Shown: one piece after another, positions 19,180-27,432 of the stretch
How the letters are laid out: the number at the start of each line of letters is the position of its first letter
Numbering within the stretch: position 1 is the first letter of the stretch
From: Glacieibacterium sp965200405
Lineage (GTDB): Bacteria; Pseudomonadota; Alphaproteobacteria; Sphingomonadales; Sphingomonadaceae
Assembly: GCF_965200405.1 (NCBI RefSeq)
Contig: NZ_OZ241356.1
Location: forward strand, 930,001-994,000
Direction of reading: 5' to 3'
Length of the DNA: 64,000 nucleotides
Translations under genes and position numbers: made by a program
Notes under the pieces: model-generated
Told to the model about the DNA's origin: nothing
What the model saw: the letters and a program-made list of their open reading frames with translations, nothing else
Database searches by the model: none

Positions 19180-20580
19180 GTGGCTGGGACGATTTTGGCG
19201 ATAGTTGCAGCACTGGTCGCGGCGGGCGTGGCACTGCTTGTCGGCTGGCTCGCCTGGGCGCGCCCGTCCGCCGGCCTGCGCGCCGAGCGGGACGCGGCGC
19301 GGGCCGAACTTCAGACGGCGACCCAGGAGGCGGCGCGGCAGCGCGAGGAACGCCGGGGTCATGCCGTCGAGATCAAGATGCTGCTGGAGCGCCAAGCCGA
19401 GCTGCTGGCCGGTGATGCCGAGCGCGAGCGGCTGGCCCGGCAGGTCGCCGCGCATGTCGCCGAGCGCGAGGAGCGTGACCGGGCCCATGCTGCCGATATC
19501 CTGCGCACCAACGAGCATTTCGCGGCGCTGGCGGCCAAGGCGCTGGACGGGGCGCAGGCGCAGTTTCTCGAGCGGGCCGAGGCGCGCTTTGCCGAGCACA
19601 AGACGCTGAGCGAGACCGGTATGCAGGCCTTGCTGGCGCCGGTTGCCGAGCAATTGCAACGCTATGAGGGCGAGCTGAAGGAGATCGAGGCGTCGCGCAA
19701 GGAGGCTTATGGCGGCCTGCGCGAGCAGTTGGTGTCGCTCGCGGCCGGCCAGCTGCAGGTCAGCAGCGAGGCCTCCAAGCTGATCAGCGCGCTACGCTCC
19801 AGTGGCAAGACCAGCGGCAGCTGGGGCGAGCAGCAACTGCGCAACACCTTGGAAATGGCGGGGCTGCGCGAGGGCATCGACTTCACCCTGCAGACCAGCA
19901 TCGGCGGCGAGGACGGGTCGAAGCGCCCCGACGCGATCGTCAACCTGCCCGGCGGTCGCCAGCTGATCATCGACTCGAAATGCTCGCTCAACGACTATCT
20001 GTCGGCCGCCGAGGCGGAGAGCGAGGACGGGCGGCGGGCCGCCTTCAAGCGCCATGCCGCGGCGGTGCGCGTCCACGCCAAGGGGTTGAGCGACAAGACC
20101 TATTGGAAGGATTTCGGCCAGTCGGCGGACTTCGTCGTGATGTTCCTGCCGGGCGAGAATTTCCTGTCGGCGGCGCTGGAGCACGACCTGCCGCTGCTCG
20201 GCTGGGCCTTCGATCAGCGCATCCTGCTGACCGGGCCGATCAACCTGCTGGCGCTCGCCAAGACCGTGGCGCTGGTCTGGAGGCAGGAGACGCTGGCCGA
20301 CAAGGCGCGCGATATCGGCAAGCTGGGCGCCGACCTGCACGCCTCGATCGCGGTGATGGCGGAGCATCTGTCGGGGCTGGGCAAGAACCTCAACCAGGCG
20401 GTCAACGGCTACAACAGCTTCGTCGGCTCGCTGGAGCGCAACGTGCTGCCCAAGGCGCGGCGCTTTACCGAGCTCGGTGTCGAGGAGGGCAAGAAGCCGG
20501 TGCCGCTGCTCGGCGGCATCGAGGCGACGGCGACCAGCCCCGCCGCCAGGGAACTGCTCGCCCCCGCCGCCAACGGCTAG
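19180..20580 (+). CDS. rmuC: DNA recombination protein RmuC
   Basis: The 466-residue protein has the RmuC layout. An N-terminal membrane anchor (about residues 3-27, ILAIVAALVAAGVALLVGWL) is followed by a long charged coiled coil (about 30-190). The conserved C-terminal domain contains SWGEQQLRNTLEMAGL, PDAIVNLPGG and LIIDSKCSLNDY, the last resembling a PD-(D/E)xK nuclease core. RmuC restrains inversion at short inverted repeats in E. coli. The GTG start is preceded by GGGAG at good spacing. The gene is divergent from the repeat-rich autotransporter and overlaps the end of polA tail-to-tail by four bases. Confidence 0.92.
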   Translation: MAGTILAIVAALVAAGVALLVGWLAWARPSAGLRAERDAARAELQTATQEAARQREERRGHAVEIKMLLERQAELLAGDAERERLARQVAAHVAEREERDRAHAADILRTNEHFAALAAKALDGAQAQFLERAEARFAEHKTLSETGMQALLAPVAEQLQRYEGELKEIEASRKEAYGGLREQLVSLAAGQLQVSSEASKLISALRSSGKTSGSWGEQQLRNTLEMAGLREGIDFTLQTSIGGEDGSKRPDAIVNLPGGRQLIIDSKCSLNDYLSAAEAESEDGRRAAFKRHAAAVRVHAKGLSDKTYWKDFGQSADFVVMFLPGENFLSAALEHDLPLLGWAFDQRILLTGPINLLALAKTVALVWRQETLADKARDIGKLGADLHASIAVMAEHLSGLGKNLNQAVNGYNSFVGSLERNVLPKARRFTELGVEEGKKPVPLLGGIEATATSPAARELLAPAANG

Positions 20581-23330
20581 TGCGCATCGCCCCAGTTGCG
20601 GCCGGTGCCGACCTCGACGCCCAGCGGGATCGACAGATTGACCGACGGCGCGTGCGCCCCGGCCATGGTGCTGCGGATGACCTCGGTCGCGGTCGCGACT
20701 TCGGCCTCCGCCACCTCGAACACCAGTTCGTCGTGGACCTGCAGCAGCATCCGCGTCTGCGTCAGCCCGGCCTCGGCCAGTGCTCCCGGCATGCGGGCCA
20801 TGGCGCGCTTGATGATGTCGGCGGCGGTGCCCTGGACGCGGGCGTTGACTGCGGCGCGCTCGGCGTTCTGGCGCTCGCCCATCTGCTTGGAGAAGATCAT
20901 CGGGACATGGACCTTGCGCCCGAACAGGGTGCTGACGAAGCCCTGGTCCTTCGCCGCCTCGATGGTCTCGGCCATATAGTTGCGGATGCCGGGGAAGCGG
21001 CTGAAATACAGCTCGATATAGCGCGCCGCCTCGCCGCGATCGATGCTCAGCCGCTGTGCCAGGCCGAAGGCGGAGATGCCGTAGATGATCGAGAAGTTGA
21101 TCGTCTTGGCGCGGTTGCGGGTGTCGCGGGTGACTTCGCCGAAGACCTCCTGCGCGGTCAGGGCGTGGACGTCGCCGCCCTCGGCATAGACCTGCTTGAG
21201 CTCCGGCACGTCGGCGATGTGCGCCACCAGTCTTAGTTCGATCTGGTTGTAATCTGCCGACATCAGCACATTGCCCGGCGCGGCGACGAAGGCATGGCGG
21301 ATGCGCCGGCCCATTTCCGTGCGGATCGGGATGTTCTGCAGGTTCGGGTCGTTGGAGTTCATCCGGCCGGTCGCGGTCGAGGCCAGCCCGAACGAGGTAT
21401 GCACCCGCCCGGTCTCGGGGTTGATCTGGCCCTGCAGCGCGTCGGTATAGGTCGACTTGAGCTTGGTATTCTGCCGCCAGTCGAGCACCATCCGCGCGAT
21501 CTCGACGCCGCTCGACGCCAGCCGCTCCAGCTCGACGACGTCGGTCGCATAGGCCCCGGTCTTGCCGCTCTTCTTGCCGCTCGCATGGCCGAGCTTGTCG
21601 AACAGCACCTCGCCCAGCTGCTTGGGGCTGCCGATGGTGAAGCGCTGCCCCGCGGTCTCGAAGATCCGCGTCTCCAGGCTGGCGATCTCGATCTCGTACA
21701 GCGCCGACAGCTCGACCAGCGCGTCGCGGTCGACCATGATCCCGGCCTGCTCCATCGCCGCGACGGCAGGCAGCAGCGGCCGGTCGACGGTGCGGTACAC
21801 GGTGGTCGCGCCCTCGCGCCACAGCCGGTCGCGAAACTTGTGGTACAGCCGCAGCACCGCGTCGGCATCCTCGGCGGCGAACTCCGTGGCCCGCTCCAGC
21901 GCCACCTGCTCGAAGGCGATGCGCGTCTTGTTGGTCCCGGTGACCTCTTTCCAGCTGATCGGCGTATGCCCCAGGTGGCGCGTCGCCAGCCCCTCCAGGT
22001 CGTGCCCGGCCCAGCGCCCGGCATCGAGCGCATAGCTCATCAGCATGACGTCCTCGTACGGCGCGATCGCCGCCGTGGCGCCAGCCCGCGCGAACACCGT
22101 CATGTCGTACTTCAAATCATGCCCGACCTTGAGCACCGCCGGATCGCCGAACAGCGCATCGAGCCGCGCCAGCGCCTCGGCGAAGTCGACCTGCGCAACC
22201 GGCTCGGCCAGCAGGTCGCCGCCCGAATGGCGCAGCGGCACATAGCACGCCTGCCCCGCCGCCAGCGCCAGGCTGAAGCCGATCAGCCCGGCCCGCGTCG
22301 CGTCGAGATTGTCGGTCTCGCTGTCGACCGCGACCAGCCCCTGCCGCCGCGCCTCGGCGATCCACCAGTCGAGCCGGTCGAGCGTCGTCACGCACTCATA
22401 GGCCTTGTGGTCGAACGCCACCGTCGGCGCATCGCTCACCGGCTGGGCATGCGCCGCCTCGGTATCGCGCCCCAGCTTCGACAGCAGCGCGCGGAAGCCG
22501 TGCTTCGCCAGAAACGTCGCCAGCGGGCCATGTGGTGGCTCGCACATCGTCAGCGAGTCGAGTGGCTCCATCAGCGGCAGGTCGTCCTTCAGCCGCACCA
22601 GTTCGCGCGACAGCCGGGCATTGTCGGCATGCTCGGCCAGCATCTCGCGCAGCTTGGGCCGCTTGACCTCGTCGAGCCGCGACAGCAGCGCGTCGACGGT
22701 GCCGAACTCCTTGATCAGCTCGGCCGCACCCTTGGGCCCGACGCCGCGCACGCCCGGCACGTTGTCGATCGAGTCGCCCATCAGCGCCAGCACCTCGCCG
22801 ACCTGCTCCGGCGGCACGCCGAACTTGGCGATGACCTCGTCGCGGTCGATGCGGATGTTCTTCATCGTGTCGAGCATGTCGATGCCCGGCTGGACCAGCT
22901 GCATCAGGTCCTTGTCGGACGAGACGATGGTGACGTTATACCCGTCCGCCTTCGCCGCCAGCGCGTAGGATGCGATGATGTCGTCGGCCTCGACACCGTC
23001 CTGCTCGATGCACTTGACGCTGAACGCCCGCACCGCATCGCGGATCAGCGGGAATTGCGGCACGAGATCGGCGGGCGGCGGCGGCCGCTGCGCCTTGTAG
23101 CCGTCGTACATGGCGTTGCGGAAAGTGATCGCCCCGGCGTCGAATACCACCAGCAGGTGGGTCGGCGCCTCGGCCTTGTTGAGCTCCTCGATCAGCTTCC
23201 ACAGCATCGCGGTGAAGCCGTACACCGCCCCGACCGGCGTCCCCTCCGGGTCGGTCAGCGGCGGCAGACGGTGATAGGCGCGGAAGATGTAGCCCGAGCC
23301 GTCGACGAGGTAGAGGTGGTTTTGCGCCAT
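20577..23330 (-). CDS. polA: DNA polymerase I
   Basis: Full-length 917-residue polymerase for Okazaki fragment processing and repair synthesis. The 5'-3' nuclease domain (about 1-290) starts LYLVDGSGYIFRAYH. The 3'-5' proofreading domain (about 320-510) keeps VAVDSETDNLD near 333 and GHDLKYDM, so it looks active. In its third motif the usual tyrosine is phenylalanine (EFAAEDADA). The polymerase domain has motif A SADYNQIELR near 690, O-helix RAKTINFSIIYGISAFG, and motif C VHDELVFE near 865. Four-base convergent overlap with rmuC. Confidence 0.96.
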   Translation of the reverse strand: MAQNHLYLVDGSGYIFRAYHRLPPLTDPEGTPVGAVYGFTAMLWKLIEELNKAEAPTHLLVVFDAGAITFRNAMYDGYKAQRPPPPADLVPQFPLIRDAVRAFSVKCIEQDGVEADDIIASYALAAKADGYNVTIVSSDKDLMQLVQPGIDMLDTMKNIRIDRDEVIAKFGVPPEQVGEVLALMGDSIDNVPGVRGVGPKGAAELIKEFGTVDALLSRLDEVKRPKLREMLAEHADNARLSRELVRLKDDLPLMEPLDSLTMCEPPHGPLATFLAKHGFRALLSKLGRDTEAAHAQPVSDAPTVAFDHKAYECVTTLDRLDWWIAEARRQGLVAVDSETDNLDATRAGLIGFSLALAAGQACYVPLRHSGGDLLAEPVAQVDFAEALARLDALFGDPAVLKVGHDLKYDMTVFARAGATAAIAPYEDVMLMSYALDAGRWAGHDLEGLATRHLGHTPISWKEVTGTNKTRIAFEQVALERATEFAAEDADAVLRLYHKFRDRLWREGATTVYRTVDRPLLPAVAAMEQAGIMVDRDALVELSALYEIEIASLETRIFETAGQRFTIGSPKQLGEVLFDKLGHASGKKSGKTGAYATDVVELERLASSGVEIARMVLDWRQNTKLKSTYTDALQGQINPETGRVHTSFGLASTATGRMNSNDPNLQNIPIRTEMGRRIRHAFVAAPGNVLMSADYNQIELRLVAHIADVPELKQVYAEGGDVHALTAQEVFGEVTRDTRNRAKTINFSIIYGISAFGLAQRLSIDRGEAARYIELYFSRFPGIRNYMAETIEAAKDQGFVSTLFGRKVHVPMIFSKQMGERQNAERAAVNARVQGTAADIIKRAMARMPGALAEAGLTQTRMLLQVHDELVFEVAEAEVATATEVIRSTMAGAHAPSVNLSIPLGVEVGTGRNWGDAH

Positions 23331-23516
23331 GCCCGCGGTTTAGCCGGTTGCGAAGGGTGAGGCTAGGCGGACGCGGCGATGCCGGCGCTTCGCGATCCCT
23401 TAACCAGAAAGGTTTATCGACGACTCCGCCATGGCACTTCGGTGCCAAGACCGCCCGTGTCGTCATGTCATGGTCGGGCCGCGGCGGGGATTGCCCCCCT
23501 TGCCGCGGCCAACCAT
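23331..23516. other. Intergenic region upstream of polA
   Basis: The stretch between polA and nadB is about 320 bases if the small coupled ORF at 23517-23657 is not counted. It should carry the polA promoter on the minus strand. I see no convincing -35/-10 pair, RNA gene or strong hairpin here. Confidence 0.4.
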
Positions 23517-23657
23517 TCAGCCCAGCCGGTACAGCCGCAGCCCCGGCGGCGGCGAGGCGATCGGCACCAGCCAGCCGGCGACCGTCACCACCAGTGTCGA
23601 GCCGCTCGTCGTGCCGCCCGGTGTCGGAGGCGGCGCGACGAGTGCGGCCCGCGTCAC
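23517..23657 (-). CDS. Possible 46-residue hypothetical protein coupled to nadB
   Basis: A GTG codon overlaps the nadB stop as GTGA and opens a 46-codon frame ending at 23517. The product is rich in threonine, glycine and proline, with one moderately hydrophobic stretch (STLVVTVAGWLVPIAS) and an end of LRLYRLG. The GTGA junction is the same arrangement used by several real gene pairs in this window, which is the main support. I recognise no family. It could be chance in GC-rich DNA. Confidence 0.3.
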   Translation of the reverse strand: MTRAALVAPPPTPGGTTSGSTLVVTVAGWLVPIASPPPGLRLYRLG

Positions 23658-25273
23658 CGGGCGCTGACGGGATCGAGGACGGTGTCGCGTGGGTCGGCGA
23701 GGGTGTGCGGATAGTCGGGGGTAAAGTGCAGCCCGCGGCTTTCCTTGCGGGCCAAAGCCGAGCGGACGATCAGCTCGCCGACCTGGACGAGGTTGCGCAG
23801 CTCGATCAGGTCGGGGCTGACGCGGAAATTGCCGTAATATTCGGCGATTTCCTTGCGCAGCAGCTTAACCCGGTGATGGGCGCGCTCCAGCCGCTTGTCG
23901 GTGCGGACGATGCCGACATAGTCCCACATGAAGCGCCGCAGCTCGGCCCAGTTGTGCGCGACGACGATCTCCTCGTCCGAATCGGTGACGCGGCTTTCGT
24001 CCCAGGCGCGGATCTCGGGCGGCGGCGATAGCGTCTCCCAGACCTTGGCGATATCGTCGGCGACGGCGCGGCCGAAGACCAGGCACTCGAGAATCGAGTT
24101 GGAGGCCAGCCGGTTGGCGCCGTGCAGCCCCGACTGCGAGACTTCGCCGACCGCGTACAGACCATGCAGGTCGGTGCGCCCGGCCAGATCGACCATGACG
24201 CCGCCGCAGGTGTAGTGCGCCGCCGGGACGACCGGGATCGGCTCGATGGTGCAGTCGATGCCGAGCGCCAACAGCCGGGCGTGGATCATCGGGAAATGGT
24301 GGAGGATGAATTCCGCCGGGTGGTGCGTCATGTCGAGCAGGACATGGTCGAGGCCGAGGCGCTTCATCTCGGCGTCGATGGCGCGCGCCACGACGTCGCG
24401 CGGCGCGAGTTCGAGGCGCTCGTCGTAATCGGCCATGAAGCGCTCGCCGGTCGGCAGCTTCAACTGTCCGCCCTCGCCGCGCATCGCCTCGGTGATCAGG
24501 AAGTTCTTGACCGTCGGGTGGTACAGGCAGGTCGGGTGGAACTGGTTGAATTCCATGTTGGAAACCCGGCAGCCGGCGCGCCACGCCATGGCGATGCCGT
24601 CGCCGGTCGAGCCGTCGGGGTTGGTCGAATATTGATAGACGCGGCTGGCCCCGCCGGTCGCCAGCACCACCGCCCGCGCGACGAAGCGCCGGACTTTCTT
24701 GGCGGCGACGTCGAAGGCATAGACGCCGTGGCAGCCGCGCGTCGCGAAACGCTGGCCCTCGACATGGCGCTCGGTGATCAGGTCGAGCGCGACCAGCCCG
24801 CTGAGCAGGGTGATGTTGGGGTTGGCGGTGGCGGCGGCGGTCAGCGCCTCCTGCACCGCCCAGCCGGTGGCGTCGTCGACATGGACGATGCGCCGGTGGC
24901 TGTGGCCGCCCTCGCGGGTGAGGTGGAAGCGATCGTGGCTGTCGGTGTCGCCGACGTTGAACGGCACGCCGAGATCGGCGAGGCGATCGATCGCAGCGGC
25001 GGCATGCTCGACGACATATTCGACGGCGGCGCGGTCGTTGAGGCCGCCGCCCGCGATCATCGTGTCCTCGATATGGCTCTCATAGGTGTCGCCGGGTTCG
25101 AGCACCGCCGCGATGCCGCCCTGCGCCCAGGCGGTTGATCCCGCCGTGATCTCGCCCTTGGCGAGAACCGCGACCTTGAAGCGATCGGCAAGGTTGAGCG
25201 CCGCGGTCAGGCCCGCGGCGCCGGAGCCGATGACGACGACGTCGAACTGCTGCGTCGGTGGGGTGCGGCTCAT
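23654..25273 (-). CDS. nadB: L-aspartate oxidase
   Basis: The 539-residue flavoprotein oxidises L-aspartate to iminoaspartate, the first step of de novo NAD synthesis. It starts with the FAD-binding VVVIGSGAAGLTAALNLA. It keeps the succinate dehydrogenase/fumarate reductase-family signatures GGIAAV, HYTCGGVMVDLAGRT near residue 353 and HGANRLASNSILECLVFG near 385. The C-terminal helical domain ends normally. nadA and nadC, often adjacent, are not in the window. It follows the ABC ATPase gene by 25 bases on the same strand and may be co-transcribed with it. Confidence 0.93.
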   Translation of the reverse strand: MSRTPPTQQFDVVVIGSGAAGLTAALNLADRFKVAVLAKGEITAGSTAWAQGGIAAVLEPGDTYESHIEDTMIAGGGLNDRAAVEYVVEHAAAAIDRLADLGVPFNVGDTDSHDRFHLTREGGHSHRRIVHVDDATGWAVQEALTAAATANPNITLLSGLVALDLITERHVEGQRFATRGCHGVYAFDVAAKKVRRFVARAVVLATGGASRVYQYSTNPDGSTGDGIAMAWRAGCRVSNMEFNQFHPTCLYHPTVKNFLITEAMRGEGGQLKLPTGERFMADYDERLELAPRDVVARAIDAEMKRLGLDHVLLDMTHHPAEFILHHFPMIHARLLALGIDCTIEPIPVVPAAHYTCGGVMVDLAGRTDLHGLYAVGEVSQSGLHGANRLASNSILECLVFGRAVADDIAKVWETLSPPPEIRAWDESRVTDSDEEIVVAHNWAELRRFMWDYVGIVRTDKRLERAHHRVKLLRKEIAEYYGNFRVSPDLIELRNLVQVGELIVRSALARKESRGLHFTPDYPHTLADPRDTVLDPVSAR

Positions 25274-25298
25274 CGTCCGCGCCCGGCGTCGAAAGCGC

Positions 25299-26216
25299 TC
25301 ATGCCGCGTGCCGCGTCAGCTTGAGGAATACGTCTTCCAGGTCCGCCTCCTGCGTCGATACGTCCACCACGTTCAGCCCCGCCGCGCCGAGCTTCTGCAG
25401 GATGCCGCCGGCTTGGGTCTTGCTCTTGTCGTAGGTGATCGCGAGGCTGCGGGTGCCGCGCAGCTCGACGGTCTCGCCCAGCCCTTCCGGGATCGTGCCG
25501 ACATCGGAGTCGAAGGTGACGATCAGCATCTTGTCCTGCGCCGTCGCCAGCAGCGTCCTGGTGTCGTCGTTGGCGACCACGAGGCCCTGGTCGATGATCG
25601 CGATGCGGTCGCACAGCGCCTCGGCCTCCTCGAGGTAATGCGTCGTCAGCACCACCGTCGTGCCACCGGCGTGGAGCTCGCGGACATAATCCCACAGCTG
25701 CTGGCGCAGCTCGATATCGACTCCGGCGGTGGGCTCGTCGAGGACCAGCACCGGCGGGTTGTGGACCAGCGCCTTGGCGACCAGCAGCCGCCGCTTCATG
25801 CCGCCCGACAGGGTGCGCGAATAGGTGTGCGCCTTGTCCTCCAGCCGGACCGCCTTCAGAATCTCCATGGTGCGACGTTTCGCCTTGGGGACGCCGTACA
25901 GCCCGGCCTGCAGCTCCAGCGTCTCGAACGGCGTGAAAAACGCGTCGAACAGGATTTCCTGCGGGACTATGCCGATGGAAACCTTGGCATTTCTGGGATG
26001 CTCGTCGATGTCGAAGCCCCAGATACTGGCCTTGCCGGCGGTCTTGTTGACCAGCCCCGCCAGGATGTTGATCATCGTCGACTTGCCCGCGCCGTTGGGC
26101 CCGAGCAGTCCAAAGATGCTGCCGCGCGGAATCTCCAGGTCGATGCCGCCCAGAGCGCGCTTGCCGTTGGCATAGGTCTTTTCCAGACCGCGGATCGAGA
26201 TTGCTGATTGCGTCAT
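25299..26216 (-). CDS. ABC transporter ATP-binding protein
   Basis: This 305-residue protein contains all ABC nucleotide-binding motifs: Walker A GPNGAGKST (about 39-47), signature LSGGMKRR (about 136-143), Walker B VLVLDEPTAGVD (about 156-167) and switch histidine THYLEEAE. The C-terminal ~80-residue extension (about 225-305) is typical of CcmA/DrrA-type exporter ATPases. The start is the ATG at 26216, which gives MTQSAISIRGLEKTY; longer readings add a non-conserved tail. No permease gene is adjacent, so its partner must be encoded elsewhere and the substrate is unknown. Confidence 0.9.
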   Translation of the reverse strand: MTQSAISIRGLEKTYANGKRALGGIDLEIPRGSIFGLLGPNGAGKSTMINILAGLVNKTAGKASIWGFDIDEHPRNAKVSIGIVPQEILFDAFFTPFETLELQAGLYGVPKAKRRTMEILKAVRLEDKAHTYSRTLSGGMKRRLLVAKALVHNPPVLVLDEPTAGVDIELRQQLWDYVRELHAGGTTVVLTTHYLEEAEALCDRIAIIDQGLVVANDDTRTLLATAQDKMLIVTFDSDVGTIPEGLGETVELRGTRSLAITYDKSKTQAGGILQKLGAAGLNVVDVSTQEADLEDVFLKLTRHAA

Positions 26217-26261
26217 GCCGCGGGGATAGCGGTGCCGCTCCGGCTTTGCTAGGGCAGCACT

Positions 26262-26447
26262 ATGGAGACTATCCCGCCCCCCCAGATATTCTACGTCGAG
26301 TCTACGCGAGTCGCCTGTGACGGCGAGGAAGACGGCGTCGCCGGCCACCCACGAGTCTGGCTCCAGATGGGCAGCGAAGGCTCCGCCGACTGCGGCTATT
26401 GCGACCGCCGCTTCATCCTCACCGGCGGCCCCGCCGACCCGCGTTGA
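26262..26447 (+). CDS. CHCC zinc-finger domain protein (NDUFS6-like)
   Basis: The 61-residue protein has the zinc-finger CHCC signature: a cysteine in VACDGEE, then GHPRVWL (His), then CGYCDRRF. This family matches the zinc-binding part of the complex I accessory subunit NDUFS6 and is common as a small free-standing protein in alphaproteobacteria. A role in respiratory complex I assembly or stability is inferred from that relationship. It is divergent from the ABC ATPase gene. Its TGA overlaps the probable TTG start of the next gene. Confidence 0.88.
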   Translation: METIPPPQIFYVESTRVACDGEEDGVAGHPRVWLQMGSEGSADCGYCDRRFILTGGPADPR

Positions 26448-27382
26448 GAATCCTGCTCGAACTTACCATAGTCGTCATTGCGCTCCTCGCCTCGCCCCTC
26501 GCCGCCCGACCGGTTCCCCTGGTCACCATCCCCCTCCCCGCCATCGGCCAGCCCCTCACCCGCATCACCATCAAGGATGCCGTTCTCACCGCCCGGCTGG
26601 CGCTGGGCTTCGACAATGCGCTGCTCCTCAACCTCGGCCCCGCCACCGCCGCCAAACTCCGCGCCTTTCCCCTGATCGGCAAGCAGACCGTCCGAAATCC
26701 CCTGATCCCCGGCGGCGAAGCTGTGGCTCGCGGCAACATCTACAGCGTCGGCGTCGCCGGTCTCCCCGCCCACAGCGTCCCGACGGTCTGGATCGACAAG
26801 GCGATCGCCACCGACGCCGACGGCATCGTCTCCGCCCTGTCGATCGACGCCGACCGCGTCGTCTTCAGCCGCGGCGGCCCTGCCACCGGCAAGGTCTACA
26901 CCCTGACCCGCAAAGGCACCGGCGACGCCTCGGTCCGCGCCGTGATTGCCGGCGTGGAGGTCACCGTCGGCCTCGACCTCGCCTCCGCCGACACCATCAT
27001 GAGTTTAGGAGCCGCCGCCGCGATGCAAGGGGCAAGTGTCGTCAAACGTTCCGGCAGGGTCGGCCTGTGGACCCCGTTCCCTGGCGTACGCCTGCCCTTC
27101 GAGCGACTGTCACCGGTGCCCAATGCCCGGTTCCTCGACATGCCGTTGATCGCTCCGACTGGGCGGATCACCGAAGCAGAGATGAAGCGCCTCGACACCC
27201 GCGCCGCCGCCGGGACCAGCACCGCCGACGACGATGCCGATGCGATCACCGTCACTGCCACCGTCAAGAAGAATCGGCGCGGAATACCCTGGGTCCTGAT
27301 CGGCCGCGACGTCCTCGACCATTGCTCTCGCATCGAACTAGATCGGCCAGGCAAGCGCTGGCTGCTGACCTGCGACTTCTGA
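26444..27382 (+). CDS. Secreted hypothetical protein (retropepsin-like fold possible)
   Basis: Starting at the TTG that overlaps the upstream stop as TTGA, the product is 312 residues with a clear signal peptide (MRILLELTIVVIALLASPLAA). A start 15 codons upstream would add an arginine/proline-rich tail, so the TTG is preferred. The body has alternating short hydrophobic strands. Its C-terminal LIGRDVLDHCSRIELDRPG resembles the second half of bacterial retropepsin-like domains. I see no catalytic D-T/S-G motif, so protease activity is doubtful. Neighbour tldD is a protease on the same strand, 50 bases downstream. Confidence 0.7.
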   Translation: MRILLELTIVVIALLASPLAARPVPLVTIPLPAIGQPLTRITIKDAVLTARLALGFDNALLLNLGPATAAKLRAFPLIGKQTVRNPLIPGGEAVARGNIYSVGVAGLPAHSVPTVWIDKAIATDADGIVSALSIDADRVVFSRGGPATGKVYTLTRKGTGDASVRAVIAGVEVTVGLDLASADTIMSLGAAAAMQGASVVKRSGRVGLWTPFPGVRLPFERLSPVPNARFLDMPLIAPTGRITEAEMKRLDTRAAAGTSTADDDADAITVTATVKKNRRGIPWVLIGRDVLDHCSRIELDRPGKRWLLTCDF

Positions 27383-27432
27383 ACGACGCGCTGCATCTGG
27401 TCGGCTTCGCCCCGCATGACTATATCGATTGC

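Noticed and set aside
20577..23330. PolA as proofreading-deficient because of Phe in place of the third-motif Tyr
   Set aside because: The Asp/Glu of the first motif and the other aspartates are intact, so loss of activity cannot be claimed from one conservative change.
21294..23360. 688-codon plus-strand frame opposite polA
   Set aside because: Arg/Gln/His-rich shadow of the polA coding strand; polA has complete motifs across this region.
26317..27432. N-terminal extension of TldD through the upstream secreted gene
   Set aside because: The extra sequence is an Arg/Pro/His-rich out-of-frame reading of the neighbour; normal TldD length is reached from ATG 27433.
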